This document shows, piece by piece, positions 30,401 to 43,266 of a DNA stretch of 64,000 bases. A program made the position numbers and the translations under genes. Numbering within the stretch: the stretch's first letter is position 1; each line of letters opens with the position of its first letter. This DNA is from Hysterangium stoloniferum (taxonomy: Eukaryota; Basidiomycota; Agaricomycetes; Hysterangiales; Hysterangiaceae), in the NCBI GenBank assembly GCA_015178975.1, contig WHVD01000009.1, positions 248,001 through 312,000 of the forward strand, given 5' to 3'. The notes beneath the pieces are model-generated. The model saw only the letters and a program-made list of their open reading frames with translations. It was not told where the DNA came from and made no database searches.

Positions 30401-33214
30401 GTAAGACAGATGCTATTTTGACTTGTATAAAGTGAAATAGTCAAAGAAGCTTTAATGTTTTACAATATTATTATTATATCATTATTATACAACAAGCAGT
30501 TTGAAAAAAGAACACTGGTGAATAAGACCATCCACAAACCATCTGGTGATGGTAAAGAAACAGGTTGAAACAAGCCCATCTAAGAACTGCTTACTGCTTG
30601 ATAGCTGGGACATTCAAGACTGTCCAATTCAGACTGTCTGTGGGTGTTCAAACTGCCATCTGGAAATGGTTACAGAATGTCACCCAAGTACTATACATTT
30701 TTTGACTGCCAACTGGTGGGGATACAGTTGGCCACACAGTTAGTCCAGCCTGTGGAGTTGTTAAAGTTTTTTTGGAAGTCACATGATTGGCACCTAGCAA
30801 GCACGGGATGCCTTGTATTCACTATTTTTAACTAATATACTCAGGTCTATCTTCATAACAAGTGTTGGATTGGATTGTAAATCTTTTGTAAGAGACGTCT
30901 ATATTAGCGGGAGGTGTCGGAGTTTGAATTTGCCATATCAGATTGTGGTTTCCCAAGAGGGGCTTCGGAGTTTGAACATCAGAAAGGTGGTGTTTCCCTA
31001 TTTGGAAACTATTTCCCACCACTGTTCGTTAGTTCCCTCCCTGAGGCCCTTGAAAAAAATCCGACTTGATACTCAAAATCTGACACCCCTTTGGATATAC
31101 TGTGCACCATATACCATCTCAGGCAATATGTCTTTAGTCTCTCACGGCCCCTACCGCACCCCGAAACAACTGCCAAGCATCTGTACAATCCCTTTGCCAA
31201 GAACTGTCTACCGTTTTGGTTCTATCATAAGGAAAAAATATTACTTTTATATTATCTATGGGACTGTTTTATTTTCTTCCTTCTCATCTAGGTCAAATAT
31301 ATTATTCCAAATCGCCAACTTCAAGTTAAGGAACACCGCAATTTTGTCTAGCTCGGGCTTCTGGCTATCACCCTCGCTAGGCCTGTTTAATATCTTGGCC
31401 TACAACCATATATTGAGTTCTGATTATTCTATAGTTGCTTCATTTCCAAGGAGCCTGACAATTAAGGAGAAGAAATATAAACCTCATGTTCTCGTCGCGT
31501 TCTTCTATGTAAAGGTTTCCACGGCGTCTCCTCTAATACTTAAATAGAGCCAATATTGCCAAAAAGGAAGGTTTTTGCAAGGCTCGGAGCGCTTCGTTTT
31601 GGGATTGACACTTTCCACGGTGCCAACGGTGACATGTCGATAAGTGGTACTCAAATCCCCGCACCTTGAAGGTAGCAACCAGAATGACAAGTCTCATACA
31701 TTAGCGCGGCCTGACGGAAAGGGGGCCACTCGAATCTCGATGCCTGTATAATTTAACACCTGTGAGTCGCGTATTGAAAAAAGGGTGCATCGATGAATTC
31801 AATGAAAGAAGGCAAAAGCTTGTCAGGGAGCACCGGATTTGGACGGGGCAAATTGTATGTCTGACGAGAGGTGGGCCTTCGTTTTTTGAATGGATGGCGT
31901 GCGACGGTGTTGCACTCACGTGCTGGCAGATATTTTTGCAGTATGACAATTGACTTGATAAGAGGAGTATAATGTGTTGAAGTAAAAGATCGATTACTCC
32001 GGTTATGTATCTACCCGGTCAATGCTGAGGGCACTTCTGAATGACGAGGTATGCTTTCGCCAAGGCCTAAGCATTCTCTGACTGTGGCTCAGCTCCTCAG
32101 CGCAGTCGCCTGTAGTTCATCTTCCTGTTTAATGAAGCCATGGCCTTCACCCAAGCCAGGGCTAAATTTAATATAATGGTAACGGTGGGATAGCTGTTAT
32201 CTATCTCACAGTGCTTTATCTTTATTCTCCTTTTTTCCCACTCTCCGGCCGGCGAACATTTTCTAGTCGACCGCATAGACTAAGCCATGTGAAATAATGA
32301 TCCGATACCTACAGTAAGTCGTGACATCTTTGATGGTGTCGAAGCCCACTTATCAGTGCTACGACGCGGAACTAATGGCCATATGTGTGAGACGTTGATC
32401 GAGTGGGATATATGCCTAACAGTTAATCTGGAGGTTAATATGGAAGGAAAAGCCCTGCCTAGTATGCTTCGCATTAATATGTTTTACGTTTTGGTGCCAA
32501 TTTTGGAGAGAATAATTGATAAATTTGCTTTATGTTTCCGCAATGTGCATCATACTGTAAGGCACGAATGAATTGGGGAATGTTTATTGGTCACAATAAT
32601 TTGATCTTCTCTGGAGCCCCGTCGGTGCCCCTTCATACGTTTACGAGGTAGCGCTTGCCCGCTAAAGTTTTTCAGCATCTCTCAGTGCGTGTTCAAATCC
32701 ACGGTCTGGGAACGGCTTGCGGAACCCCACCGTGTGCCACGTCGACAAATAAATAAATAGCTTATTCGGGATTACAGTGTTTAATCCATTGATAAGGGTC
32801 CTGCTGGCCTTATATTTCAGTCGTCCGGAGGAAAATAATCCATGTCCCGAAGCAGATGGATAACGCCCGGACGACCAGAGCTCCTCAATCTAGGTATTTT
32901 GGCATCTGCGCCGTCGGCTTGGCTGTCACATCAATGCAAATGTGTGACTATATCCTATTTGTCAAATTTTTGACGCGCGCAAATAGCTGTATCCCTGAGA
33001 GGCAATGAGGTTCTCCATCGTAGTAATCACCACTCCATCAGGTCTTGATAACTACTTATCGAATGGACGGTATTCCTTGGCCCACTATGCTGGCACGGCA
33101 CCCCGTATCCACCGGTAATGGGCGTTCAGGTCCCGCAGCGCTGCCTATTCCCTCTTAAACTACCTCGTCACTGCTGTATTTCCTCAAGGATTACTGAGGA
33201 CTCGCACGACCGTC
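30401..33214. other. Long spacer without a recognised gene
   Basis: Open frames exist (for example 30813-31547 plus, 31762-31953 plus) but they have biased, non-coding composition, no domain and no splice logic. The sequence 32640-32760 is a possible SINE (separate entry). Confidence 0.45.
32630..32760 (+). mobile_element. Possible SINE
   Basis: Contains a near-perfect B box (TGTTCAAATCC at about 32689-32699) and ends in a short simple tail AAATAAATAAATA (32747-32759). The A box is weak and no duplication was confirmed. Confidence 0.3.
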
Positions 33215-34277
33215 ATGCGCTTCGATGAAGAGAATGCCAAACCTCGCGATTCCATTGACACCCTCGACAACGAGCGGTTAAATCGCAGTGTACGACTCAG
33301 GGAGTTTTTATGGACTGATGTCGACCCGGAATCATCCAGTTTGCCGTTGGCCGCCTACTGTTTCATGACTGGTTTCATGTGCGTTGTGTGCTATTCCGTG
33401 TCGCATCGTCGTGAGGCTGATCTGGGGAGGTGTTTTTAAAGCGACGCCATTACCTTCACTGCTGTCTCAATATGGTGTGGGTTCCAAACGGTGCGCACAA
33501 TTTTTCTTGTCCACTGTTTGTTCCGAGTAGCTAACGTTTGCGACGTATAGGGTAACACTATCGAAGTGAGCTCATTATTTCGACGTGGTTATCAGCAATA
33601 TCTAACATGACCAGCTCTCCCTAGCCCTTGCCCGATTGTTTGCCATCGAGGACGCCCCAGGACCTCACTTCCGTCTTACTGACCAACAGTCGCTCACCTC
33701 GATCCTAACATTCCTCGGTGGCGCCTTCCTAGGCAGAATAGGAGATCGGGTGGGGAGTAAGACAAGAGTGTGGCTTTTCCTAGGGACATGCCTCCAGGCC
33801 TTAATGACCGTGGCGGCATCCGTTCTCTTATTCAAGGCCCACCAATCGGCATTCAGTACTAATGGTGGGACATGGACAGGACCGCTTGGCTTTGCTGCTT
33901 TGGGTTGTGCCAGCGCGAGTATGGGCTTGCAGGGGGTCATGGGCAAGCGGGTCAACACCCAATTTGCTACGACGAGTGCGTGTTTCATGTCTCTCCCGTC
34001 GTCTCGATTACATTTAATCGTGTCGATAGTTGTATTGACGACGGTGTGGTGCGAGCTTATGGCCGAGCCCAAGTTGTTCCGAGCGTCACTCGTGCGCTCT
34101 CGTGATTTGAAGGTGATCGCAGTGGCGTCTCTGTTCCTCGGTGGCTTCATTGGCCGAGTGCTACTCCAGAAAGTCGGTGACGGCACGACATTCGCCATTG
34201 GTGCCGGCATTCGGGTCATTGTTGCTTTACTGTGGTTCTGGGTCCCTGGAAAGCCACAAATGAGTGAAAAATCATAG
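33215..34277 (+). CDS. DUF1275/YoaK-family membrane protein (278 aa)
   Basis: Integral membrane protein of the DUF1275 (YoaK) family; its transported substrate, if any, is unknown. Five exons: 33215-33378, 33442-33490, 33551-33565 (15 nt), 33615-33975, 34030-34277; all GT-AG and in phase. Features in order: acidic cytosolic N-terminus with 'DVDPESSSLPLAAYCFMTGF', then 'DAITFTAVSIWCGFQTGNTI' (family signature), 'LSLALARLFAI', 'FLGGAFLGRIGDRVGS' , 'GFAALGCASASMGLQG', 'MGKRVNTQFATT', 'TTVWCELMAEPKLF', 'ASLFLGGFIGRVLLQ' and a last hydrophobic segment 'IRVIVALLWFWVPG'. About six membrane segments. Length normal for fungal members. Confidence 0.85.
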
Positions 34278-34857
34278 ATGTGCTGTGTTGTTGGAATCAG
34301 CGAGAAGTTTGTCTTTGCTTTGCTGTTATCATGGGGGTTCAGGGCTTGGGTCTGCTCGTTGTAAGAAATATATATATAGAAAGAGCAGTTGTATCTTACG
34401 CCTTACGATACCGTAATGTTGCACCGTTTTCGGAATTCTGTGTAGCAATGTACCTGGCTGAACATCATATGATTGTTCACAACTTGTCTGATAGGCAATA
34501 TCCACGTGTCTGCATATACTATATGAAATTATGATAGTCTTGTGGGTGTCTGAGGGTGCATCAGTACGCTACAGCTATCCTCAAGGTCACGCTGTGGCGT
34601 ATAATCGGCCACAGAGAGAGACGAACAGTCACGTAGGTCGTCTATATTTGTAGCCATAATTATATGTTATAACCCTCCCAACAGGATTAGACGAAACTCC
34701 CTTCTTCTCTAGGAAATCTGAAGATAAAAAAAAAGTGCCATCCCCTGATTCACCTTTCGATTCCGCTTCCCCTTTGACAATTAGAGTGAGCGGTTTTTTG
34801 CCACATTATTCCCAGTCGTTGACATGCAATGTTTCAAGGCCACGAATTCGCGCGATA
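34278..34857. other. Intergenic region upstream of CSN3
   Basis: No gene recognised; presumably the CSN3 promoter. An A-run lies at 34726-34734. The reading frame of CSN3 is open back to 34735, but the first ATG that fits the family is 34858. Confidence 0.4.
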
Positions 34858-36807
34858 ATGTCGCTTTCTCACACAGTTCCACAGCCCTCCTCGTCTGCTG
34901 GTGGACACGCGTCTGTGTCAGGGACTTTAGGCAATACTCTCGAGTCTGTCGTAGCCGAAATAACGACCCCCACTTCACCGAAATTACTCCTCGTGTCACT
35001 CAGGAATTTTGCCAAGCGTGATATTGGGGATACCATCCTTGCTAGTACCCTAGGTGGCGGACAGGACCCCCTGTCGATTCTGGACCCGTATGTCAATACT
35101 TTGGGCTATTTGTACATCTTGTAAGGTCACTCGGACTTCATTTAACCTCGCGTTTGCTACTTACGACATTACCCAAGATCAGCAAGACTGTTTATCTCCG
35201 GGTCTCCTATTGTGTCGATGACGACGATAGCGAATTTCTGCAGCACATTCGATCCTGAGGTGGCACGCGTGGCTCCCGACCGTGGTATGTACCTCTCTTT
35301 TAGCGATATTAAGCCGCATTTCGCCAAATTTCTTCTTGACAAGTTCATATGCTCGCCCGTGGCATAACCCAGACTGCCGAAGCCCAACATAACGTGCGTG
35401 TTTTACCGGTGTAGCCATGCCCTCGTCTGTATCGCTGATGTCAGCGTTCAGCTTAAAGCTGCGATAGCCCCGTTATTGGACTTGATCACTCGGTATCCGC
35501 CGTCATTGGCATACCTAACTACCATCCATTTTCAGTTCATTCACGTGACTGCTGTATTCTTCTTGTCCGTAGATCCTGTTATTGATTCGGTGTATTAGGC
35601 ATGCGTAGGATCACAACATTACACCGCAGCACTACCAGTTCTGGAAGTGGCTATCTCGGAGGTTGACACTTCAGTACGTCGAGAACCACCACAGCCCGTC
35701 CACTCGACACACTTGCTTACATACTGTTATTGAAGCTTTCACCATTGACGTATCACGACGTACTTAACTATCACTATATCGGCGCCCTCGCTCTTCTAGC
35801 TCTTAAGCGGTTCAGTGCCGCATCTAGTTTTCTAGAGCTTGTCGTAGCCGCACCCACACACCTGCATCCCTCTGGGCTTCAATTTGAGGCTCTCAAGAAG
35901 CTTACCCTCGTGCGGCTTATTTTACACGGTGCTGTGAGCAGTGACCCTGATATCTCTTCAAAATACGTTTTATGTCTTATTCTTTACGTTTATGCGTAGA
36001 CGAGACCACTGCCGAGATATGCACACCCGAACCTCTTCCGGTACTTGAAGACCACACCATATGCCTCCATTGCAAAAGTGTACCCCGGGACAGGGGGTGC
36101 ATTGGCTGAGATTGTGGAAAAGGAGGCAAGGACGTTTGAGACCGTTCGTGTTTTCTTCAGCAATCTTCTGATTGTAGATCGCAAACTTACTGTATATGAC
36201 TATGTAGGATTGTAATTTGGGGCTGGTCCGCCAGACCCTCGAGCATGCGCCCCGATGGGCCATCCGCAAACTTACCGCCACCTACGTCACGCTAAGCCTG
36301 GCGGAAATCGGAAAGGCGATCGGTATCAGTGACGTAGAGGCGGTACGGGTGATCGTTCTTAGCATGGTATGTTTGGATTCGAGATTCTGATTCTGGAAAG
36401 AGACCTCAATTATTATTATTATTATTATTTTCAATCTCCGCCCGTCCCACAGATTGAACGCGAAGAGATGAAAGCGACGCTCGATGCGGCTGGGACTGTG
36501 ACATTTTACGAGGATGAGATTCGATATACTGGCGCGGACGTCGATAAGTTGCTCAAGGAGGCTCAGATGCAAGGCTTGGTATTAGGCGAGGTCGACCGTG
36601 AGATGGGGCGTAGTAAAGAGTTCTTGGCGAAGGTCTGTGTCCTCGATGGTTGCTCGTTTGATGGAATAGCTTACTAATATCTATTATTTTGTATCGTTGC
36701 AGGCTGTGAAGGATAGGGATGGGGTGGGAAGTGCGATGCTGGTAGATGAAGATATCTATGGTGGTGGACCGCCGGGATACAGGGACTGGGATGAAGGCGG
36801 ATTCTAG
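34858..36807 (+). CDS. CSN3: COP9 signalosome complex subunit 3
   Basis: PCI-domain subunit of the COP9 signalosome, which removes NEDD8 from cullins in the nucleus and cytosol. Exons: 34858-35120, 35178-35284, 35415-35544, 35599-35673, 35736-35966, 36000-36143, 36208-36366, 36453-36632, 36703-36807. Family marks: 'LDPYVNTLGYLYILSARL', 'FDPEVARVAPDR', 'DLITRYPPSLAYLTTIH', 'HYTAALPVLEVAI', 'LNYHYIGALALLALKRF', 'EALKKLTLVRLI', 'PYASIAKVYPG', 'NLGLVRQTLEHAPRWAIRKL', PCI winged-helix 'TATYVTLSLAEIGKAIGI', 'MIEREEMKATLDAAGTVTF', acidic tail 'AMLVDEDIYGGG'. The junction of exons 2 and 3 is off by one base with canonical sites, so it is a frameshift, a sequencing error or a mis-modelled intron. One intron (35967-35999) is only 33 nt. 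Confidence 0.82.
36408..36431. repeat. (ATT)n microsatellite in a CSN3 intron
   Basis: About seven ATT units inside the intron before exon 8. Confidence 0.9.
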
Positions 36808-39110
36808 ACCTGCATGTTGGCGGCGAATGCATTCCTTGATCTGGATTACATAACGCCAAATTCGTCGCTCCCATTGTTGTATTATTCATTGCATTAGCTC
36901 ATTCTCATTACAACCCCGATTCTGTCCCCATCGTGCAAGGTAAATTTTTTTTTCAAATGTGGCTATTTCTAAGTCGTTAAATGCGATAATTAATTGGAAT
37001 TCATCACGTGACGCAATAAACCTTGATTAACGATTGGCTGGTCGCGTTACGGCTGAATGTCGTGAAAGTCATGGAATTCGTCCGAGCAAGTTCATGCCTT
37101 GAAACGTGCGTGGATGATTTTATTCGTGGCGAAACATGCGTCCCAGTCAAACGTTTGTGGCCGAGGTTGCCTAGAAGAAGTGCAATCGATGTGGATGTGA
37201 CTACGGCAGTGGAATTAATCTCTCCCATAATCTTGTTTTTTTAGCCTTATTTTAACCTCGTTTACATATTCCCAGCATTGCTGACAAAAGAGAAGACACG
37301 TATTCCACCATAAGCACCGTCGATTTTGAAAGTCATCGCCCAATTCGTGATGCGGATTGACATCTCAGAAATTGTTATAAGCGCAATTGTAAGCCTGGTG
37401 GCTTACGACATACCGATGACAGTACCACAGGCGCGCATAGTACTATTTTAGATAGATCGTTTTACTTTCCGTCATCACACTCGCCGTTCTTGAGGAATAC
37501 AGTTTGGTCCTATCAACGTCTGACCGATGCCAATGTAAGGCTGCATTAGACAACAGCCTTTCAATAAAAAAATACTGCTGTCAAATCCGGACTCGGTTAT
37601 CGGCTTTGTCTGTCTGCTTTGTATACCTCTTGGTGCCTCACACTCGTCCAGTGAATTACATAATAGCGCCCATGCTCCAGGCCGTTTACTTGGCTCTCAA
37701 AAATATATGTAAGATTCTGAATAAAATTTTAAAATAAATATTATCACACCATGGAGGCGTATAATTAGAACACGGGGCGGACATTTTCCTTGTCAAGAGT
37801 GCGGCACTATCGAAGACGCGTCTGAATATAGTTCAGTCACGTGAATGGCGAGACGCGACAATATTCGACATTTTGGAATTTCCGTGCATTTGAAAATGTC
37901 CGCCTGATGTAATTTCTGTCATAATTAACTTACGCTGTGGTGTTATAATTCGACTATATTTATTTTACTTGGTATATTTTTGAGAGTCAAGTAAACGACC
38001 CCCAGACTGGAGCAGGGGCGCAATTATGTAATCACCTGACCAAGTGAAATTAGTCCACCCACGCATCCCGTGAGAAAGTTCCTCCATCAAAAAAAAAAAC
38101 TCTCTTGTCATTTAATTCGCACCATCTCACGCCTGTGTGCTGTAAATTAACCCTTTTTCCTATTGATTCAAGTTACGCGGAGGATCGCCACCTTGCTTGT
38201 TCGTTGTAGGAATGCATATGCATGCAGTTCGTATCGTTGGTACGTGCAACCCGTGGTGTCAAACCGATTTGCGGACAGGACAGGCCTCTCTCGGTCAAAT
38301 ACGGGAAAATCTTTTTTTTTCTCGAGTGATCTAACATCGTTGCGTTAATTGCATCGCTCCGCAATTCGAATCGCCTCTCCTCTCCAGTTCATGACATGTG
38401 ACCAGTCGTCATGTGTACAGGATTGTGAGTCCATGATGTGTTGGCTGGTTGGTTGCTGGGTGTTTGAATAATTATTTAAGCTCTCAAAAAATTGTTTACA
38501 TGTGGTAGTACAGAGTGAGGTATTCACATTGATTATTAACTTATGCTCGAGGTAAAGGAGGATTACACAGAATCACAATTCCCAACGAAGAGTTTATTGG
38601 AGCTTTGCAGCACTGAAAAAAATAGATGAGCTCTTTGATTAAGGCAGGCGTGACTATGGCGTAGTGCATTAATCATAACACGCAATCGTAGTTTCAATCC
38701 CTCGAACTATATGAATCAGTCTATGCATCAAATAGATTTACCGATATATTAACTGTACCTGTGTCTCTACCAGATCTACGCATCTGAGCTAATATTCTAT
38801 TCACAAACCGTGGAAGACTACACCCATATTCGGTGTGTGGCGAATTGTGGCACTGTATTGGCTACATGCTGACTTGACGGCATTACTCCATCTGGGTCAG
38901 CAGTTCCCAGCGACACTCAGCAGATGCTCGTTGGTCGCGAAAGCTCTTCCAAATATGGCAAGTGGCATAAGCCGAATTGACAAGCCATTACTGGTGGTCT
39001 TGGAAAGCTCTTCTCTCTCTTCCTTGGGCAACTATTTCCCACGAGCGGACATTCTATAAATGCGCTCATTAGCATAAATTCGCCATTTCCTTGTCCTCTG
39101 TCTATCCACC
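36808..39110. other. Spacer between CSN3 and the WrbA-like gene
   Basis: No gene recognised in 2.3 kb. 37503-37560 resembles the 'GGTCCTATCAAC...GACAACAG' part of the repeat at 958-1012. 38640-38720 carries an A-box-like TGGCGTAGTGC and a B-box-like GTTTCAATCCC at tRNA spacing, so it is a possible SINE or pseudo-tRNA. An A-run lies at 38090-38099. Confidence 0.45.
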
Positions 39111-39941
39111 ATGGCTGCTCCCAAAGTTAGTTCTTGTTCCCATCCTCGCAATCCAACCCACTCATTTGCTGTGCAGGTCGCAATTATTATCTACTCCATG
39201 TACGGCCACATTGCCGCTCGTATGTTTTCAGCTTTTATTCTGCTGGGAGACCACCCATCTTACCCTCTCTGCCAGTGGCCGAGTCACAAAAGAAAGGCAT
39301 AGAATCTGCCGGCGGCTCCGCGACCATCTACCAGTATGCATATCCCGCATGCCGCCGTGAACAGCACCATTGACATTTCTGCGCACAGGATTCCCGAGAC
39401 TCTCCCCCAGGAAGTCCTCACCAAAATGTATGCGCCACCCAAGCCCAGCTACCCCGTCATCAGCGTCGAGCAGCTCACGGAATTCGACGCGTTCGTGTTC
39501 GGCATCCCCACGCGGTACGGCAACTTCCCCGCGCAGTGGAAGGCCTTCTGGGACGCGACGGGCGGGCTCTGGACGAAGGGCGCCCTGCACGGGAAGTACG
39601 CGAGTGTCTTCACCTCGACTGGCACCCCGGCTGGGGGCCAAGAAACGACGATCCTGCAGTCCATCTCCACCCTCACCCACCATGGCATCATCTTTGTCCC
39701 CCTGGGGTACAAGAACGTCTTCCCCCTGCTCGCCAACTTCGACGTGGTCCACGGCGGAAGCCCGTGGGGTGCTGGCACATTTGCTGTATGCAGAGGCATA
39801 TTTGTTCTCTCCCGTTTGTTTTTGGCTGACTGTGCTCGTTAGGGTACTGATGGCTCCCGCAAGCCCAACGAGGTCGAGACCGAGACTGCTGAGACGCAGG
39901 GCAAGACGTTCTATGAGACCGTGAAGCGCGTTACTTTCTGA
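39111..39941 (+). CDS. WrbA-type NAD(P)H:quinone oxidoreductase (203 aa)
   Basis: Flavodoxin-like FMN enzyme that reduces quinones by two electrons and limits oxidative stress; cytosolic or eisosome-associated in yeasts (Pst2/Ycp4 relatives). Five exons: 39111-39125 (15 nt), 39177-39219, 39276-39333, 39389-39785, 39843-39941. FMN phosphate loop '[18 protein letters not shown]', then '[18 protein letters not shown]', '[20 protein letters not shown]', '[16 protein letters not shown]', '[14 protein letters not shown]', '[11 protein letters not shown]', '[13 protein letters not shown]'. Length and order match the family. The coding part is much richer in C than the flanks, which suggests high expression. 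Small overlapping frames on both strands are shadows. Confidence 0.93.
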
Positions 39942-42900
39942 GCATCGGACTTTTGGGCAGCTCTTTGTTGTATCTTGTTAGATATTGTTTGGAATAAAAA
40001 AAACTACTGAACGTGTCCCATTCGATACTTTTGCGCTTTCTGTTTACTGTCGTACTTTTCATTGGGATCGCTTTACGAGTGGATGCCAGAAAAGAATGAC
40101 GACCGACGGCTGCTAGGAGACGAGATCAAATAACTATAAGCATTGCGATCAATATTTCAATCACCAATCACGTGCTGGCCATGACAACTAATTATAAAAG
40201 TACGCGAAGATCCAATCACGAGACTGCGACACTCTTAATTAATCAAGCCACTTTAAAATAACCCTCTAATAGTTAAATCCAAGCTGATATTTCGGGCGCC
40301 GTCATCCATCGAGACTATCTGGTTTCTTCATGCGCGTGAACTACGTCTTGTAACTTCTAGTATGGGTATATAGTGAAACGAGGCTCTGGCCCCAGTCTGA
40401 TCAGACGTGACACATGTGCCGCGACCACTTATTCCCACTAGACTACGTCGCGTCGGTATCCGAAGGATATCGGGTCGATTGTCAATCGAATAAAGACCAC
40501 ACTTTCTCAGACGACGTAGTGCTTCCCGTGCTCGCTTCGTGGGATGACCGCCTTGAGCCTTTGCGTCGCACGCGCAGGCAGGGCTGTCCGTCGCCTCTCC
40601 CCCCCCACTCAGGCCGCCGGACTCCGCGCGCATCATGATCAGGTGTCTAAGCGGTGTGCTCCGGGTTTATTAGGCGGGGCGTGGGTGTCGCACGCTGGGA
40701 AAGCGACACGTCCCCTCCCCAGAGGGATGGGTGATGGTCGATTTCGCCGTGTGGGTGGGCACCCGTGGCCCAAGGCAAGCCACGGGTCGCGTGCGGGCGA
40801 GAGCATAGGAACGACGTGGTCTTTGGACTGTTGAGCTGGCGGCGTTTGGGACGCGGAGCGGCTTGACCCTTCGACGGCGGGGAGGAGATAGTCATCGAAT
40901 AGGTCCAAATGCGGGCGGAGTGTTGTGCGTCGGGTAGTCGTTTTATTTTCGTACGATTCGGGATCGTGGTGCATTTCATCACCGGCGGTGTACGTGGAGA
41001 GTCTGAGTCTCCTACTCGTAAGGAACACATACACGAGGAGCCACCATCCGCGCTGCACACCTCGCCTTGGGATCCAGCCAAATTAACAGAGTAAATACTA
41101 ATGTGAAATCCCACCGTCAGAAGTACGGGTGGTATTGCCAGCTCGCCCATATCATAACCGTGCGACTAGAATTCGGGAGCAAAATTCCGGCACTCTCCCA
41201 CATTTGGACACTTCGATCTGGTCCCATGTGCTGGAGTAAAAACTCCTTGGATCATTATCAGGCGGTGGTACACAAAGTAGCACTCTCGAGTGGCTCTAAT
41301 ACAGTCACTTTTTTTTATTTTTTAATTCCATGTTTATGCAGGACCCTATGCAAGATGACACAAATATAGTCTTCTACGGGGTCTGTGCCTTCTTTGCACG
41401 TAAATCTACAGTCACTTGATCGGGAGCAGTAGAGCCTGAAAGCCTGGGAAAGCAGACAAGAACATGTTACCGACCATTTCGATTGGGCGGCCCATGCGGA
41501 GGGAGATGTGGCACGGTCGACGCGGGGGGGTGGATGAACCTGCAGAAGGCTCGCTACTTGGGACTAGGAGCCCTGCGTGTGGCGCACCGGCGCGTTGAGG
41601 AAAGCCGGCTAGATATAGAATACCGGGCTGGAGGCTGCTGCCGACTTGGCATTGCAGATGTAGGTGTAGGTGGTAGATAACGGTGTCTGGATTGGCGCGA
41701 TGGTTGATATTGAATGTTAAATATCGAATAGTGATCCGGTCCGCTCCTTCTGAGGAGGTGAAAAGGAGGCAGGACTCACGCGTAATGTTGTTAGTGTCTC
41801 TGTCTTGGCTGATATGAATGGAGAGTCATTAACGTGTTGTAAGCCGTTTTCCTTTTTATAGTGCTTCAATTCGAGAGTCGATGGTTTGAGGTTTGCGACT
41901 ACAAGATAGATTCTGGAGCATTAAACCTCTTGAGTCAAAGATCAACGGCTTACAGAACACGGCCGCGCTTTCTTTGTGGGTGTTGGTTTAGATTAGGTAA
42001 CGGGCACGTTTCAAGGTACCTGGGTTGCAGAGAACACAAATTAATTAAAAACAGCTTTTTGAAGGATATTCCGAATATCAGATTACACCTCCATACGTGC
42101 CACTACCTGCATAACCATACCGCCGTGCCTGCGCTCTCAGGTTGTCCGATAATTGCGACCGGTCGTAGAATGCATCGTCACCCAAATTGGTATATGTCAG
42201 TTTGAATCCATTCAGGAGAGACACGTTTTTCAGAAAAACAATGTCAGATAGGTAGGATTAGATGCCATGAAGAACAAATTGAGTCGGAAACCTTGGTTAT
42301 TGGGAGGCGTAGCATATGCCTATAAATCGCTCCCGCAGGAAAAGGACGGATAATATTATGGAGTATTCAGAAATGGACTCCCCTGCGGTTGCGAGAAGTC
42401 CCACTACCCTGCAAGTAATCAATGGCCAGATTGTTGGTTGGCGCTGCAATGCTTACTAACATAGATATCAATCTACGACAAACGGGCTAGACAGGTAGAA
42501 TGCCGGGGAAACCTGAACTGGCCAATGGGAATGACAGCTGCTGTAGGAGCATTTCCGTAAGGAGTAACTAAAGTCTATTATTAGGTGGAGAGGAACTGCC
42601 CGAGCGAGGAAGAAACCAGTCAGATCGAGGCAAATACACTACGCCCTGAGAATGGAATAGGAATGGGATTACCAGCAGAAGGATCATCGGGGATGCATAC
42701 ATGGTGATGTGATCTTTGTGAGAGAACATTAGTATTCATCTCCGGATGATGTGTGTTGTGGGTGTGAATACTTAAGCTTTGAGTATGACCCTCCTCATTA
42801 ATAATTTGCTGGAGGTGTAGAAATCCCCCCTAGAAGAATTCGAGACAGCTGGCTATTAAGTACTCTTTGCATAGCATCACACAACATCTTCTGGTGGCAA

Positions 42901-43266
42901 CACGATAAGGTATTGGGCCGGGTCACCCTGATCGTGAAATGACCTGCGCAATCTAGATTACATGGTGTGAATGATATTCCAACAGAGATCAGCGCGAACA
43001 CCTTCAATGCCTTGCTCTAAAGTAATATTATGTGGCTGTGATCCTCACTCTTGAGCTAGTGACGATGATATGAGTCATATGAGTCATAAGAGAGTCGATA
43101 TTCTCACTCACTTTTCAGATATAGGCACAGAGATAAACGTGGGATATAGAGATGACGCCGAAGTTCCGACGCTTGTCTATTTTGAACTCATATCCGATTG
43201 ATATTTATACTCTTGCAATATTTAGTTCGCGGGGGGTTCACTCAGGGCATTCGTGCTTGCATTCAC
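39942..43266. other. Long spacer with a C+G-rich segment
   Basis: 3.3 kb without a recognised gene. The part 40390-41060 is clearly richer in C+G and has long overlapping open frames on both strands (minus: 41058-40639 and 41150-40647), but none shows a domain, codon bias or splice pattern I can trust. The rest is AT-rich. The ABCC promoter must lie near its right end. Confidence 0.45.

Noticed and set aside
30813-31547. 244-aa open frame, plus strand
   Set aside because: No domain, unusual composition, no splice or codon support; it lies in a spacer between transposon debris and a gene.
39228-39924. Minus-strand and shifted frames of up to 184 aa over the WrbA-like gene
   Set aside because: Shadows of a codon-biased gene whose sense frame carries the flavodoxin motifs.
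41058-41150. Start of a minus-strand gene covering 40639-41150
   Set aside because: Two overlapping frames are open to a similar extent and neither shows motifs; composition alone explains them.
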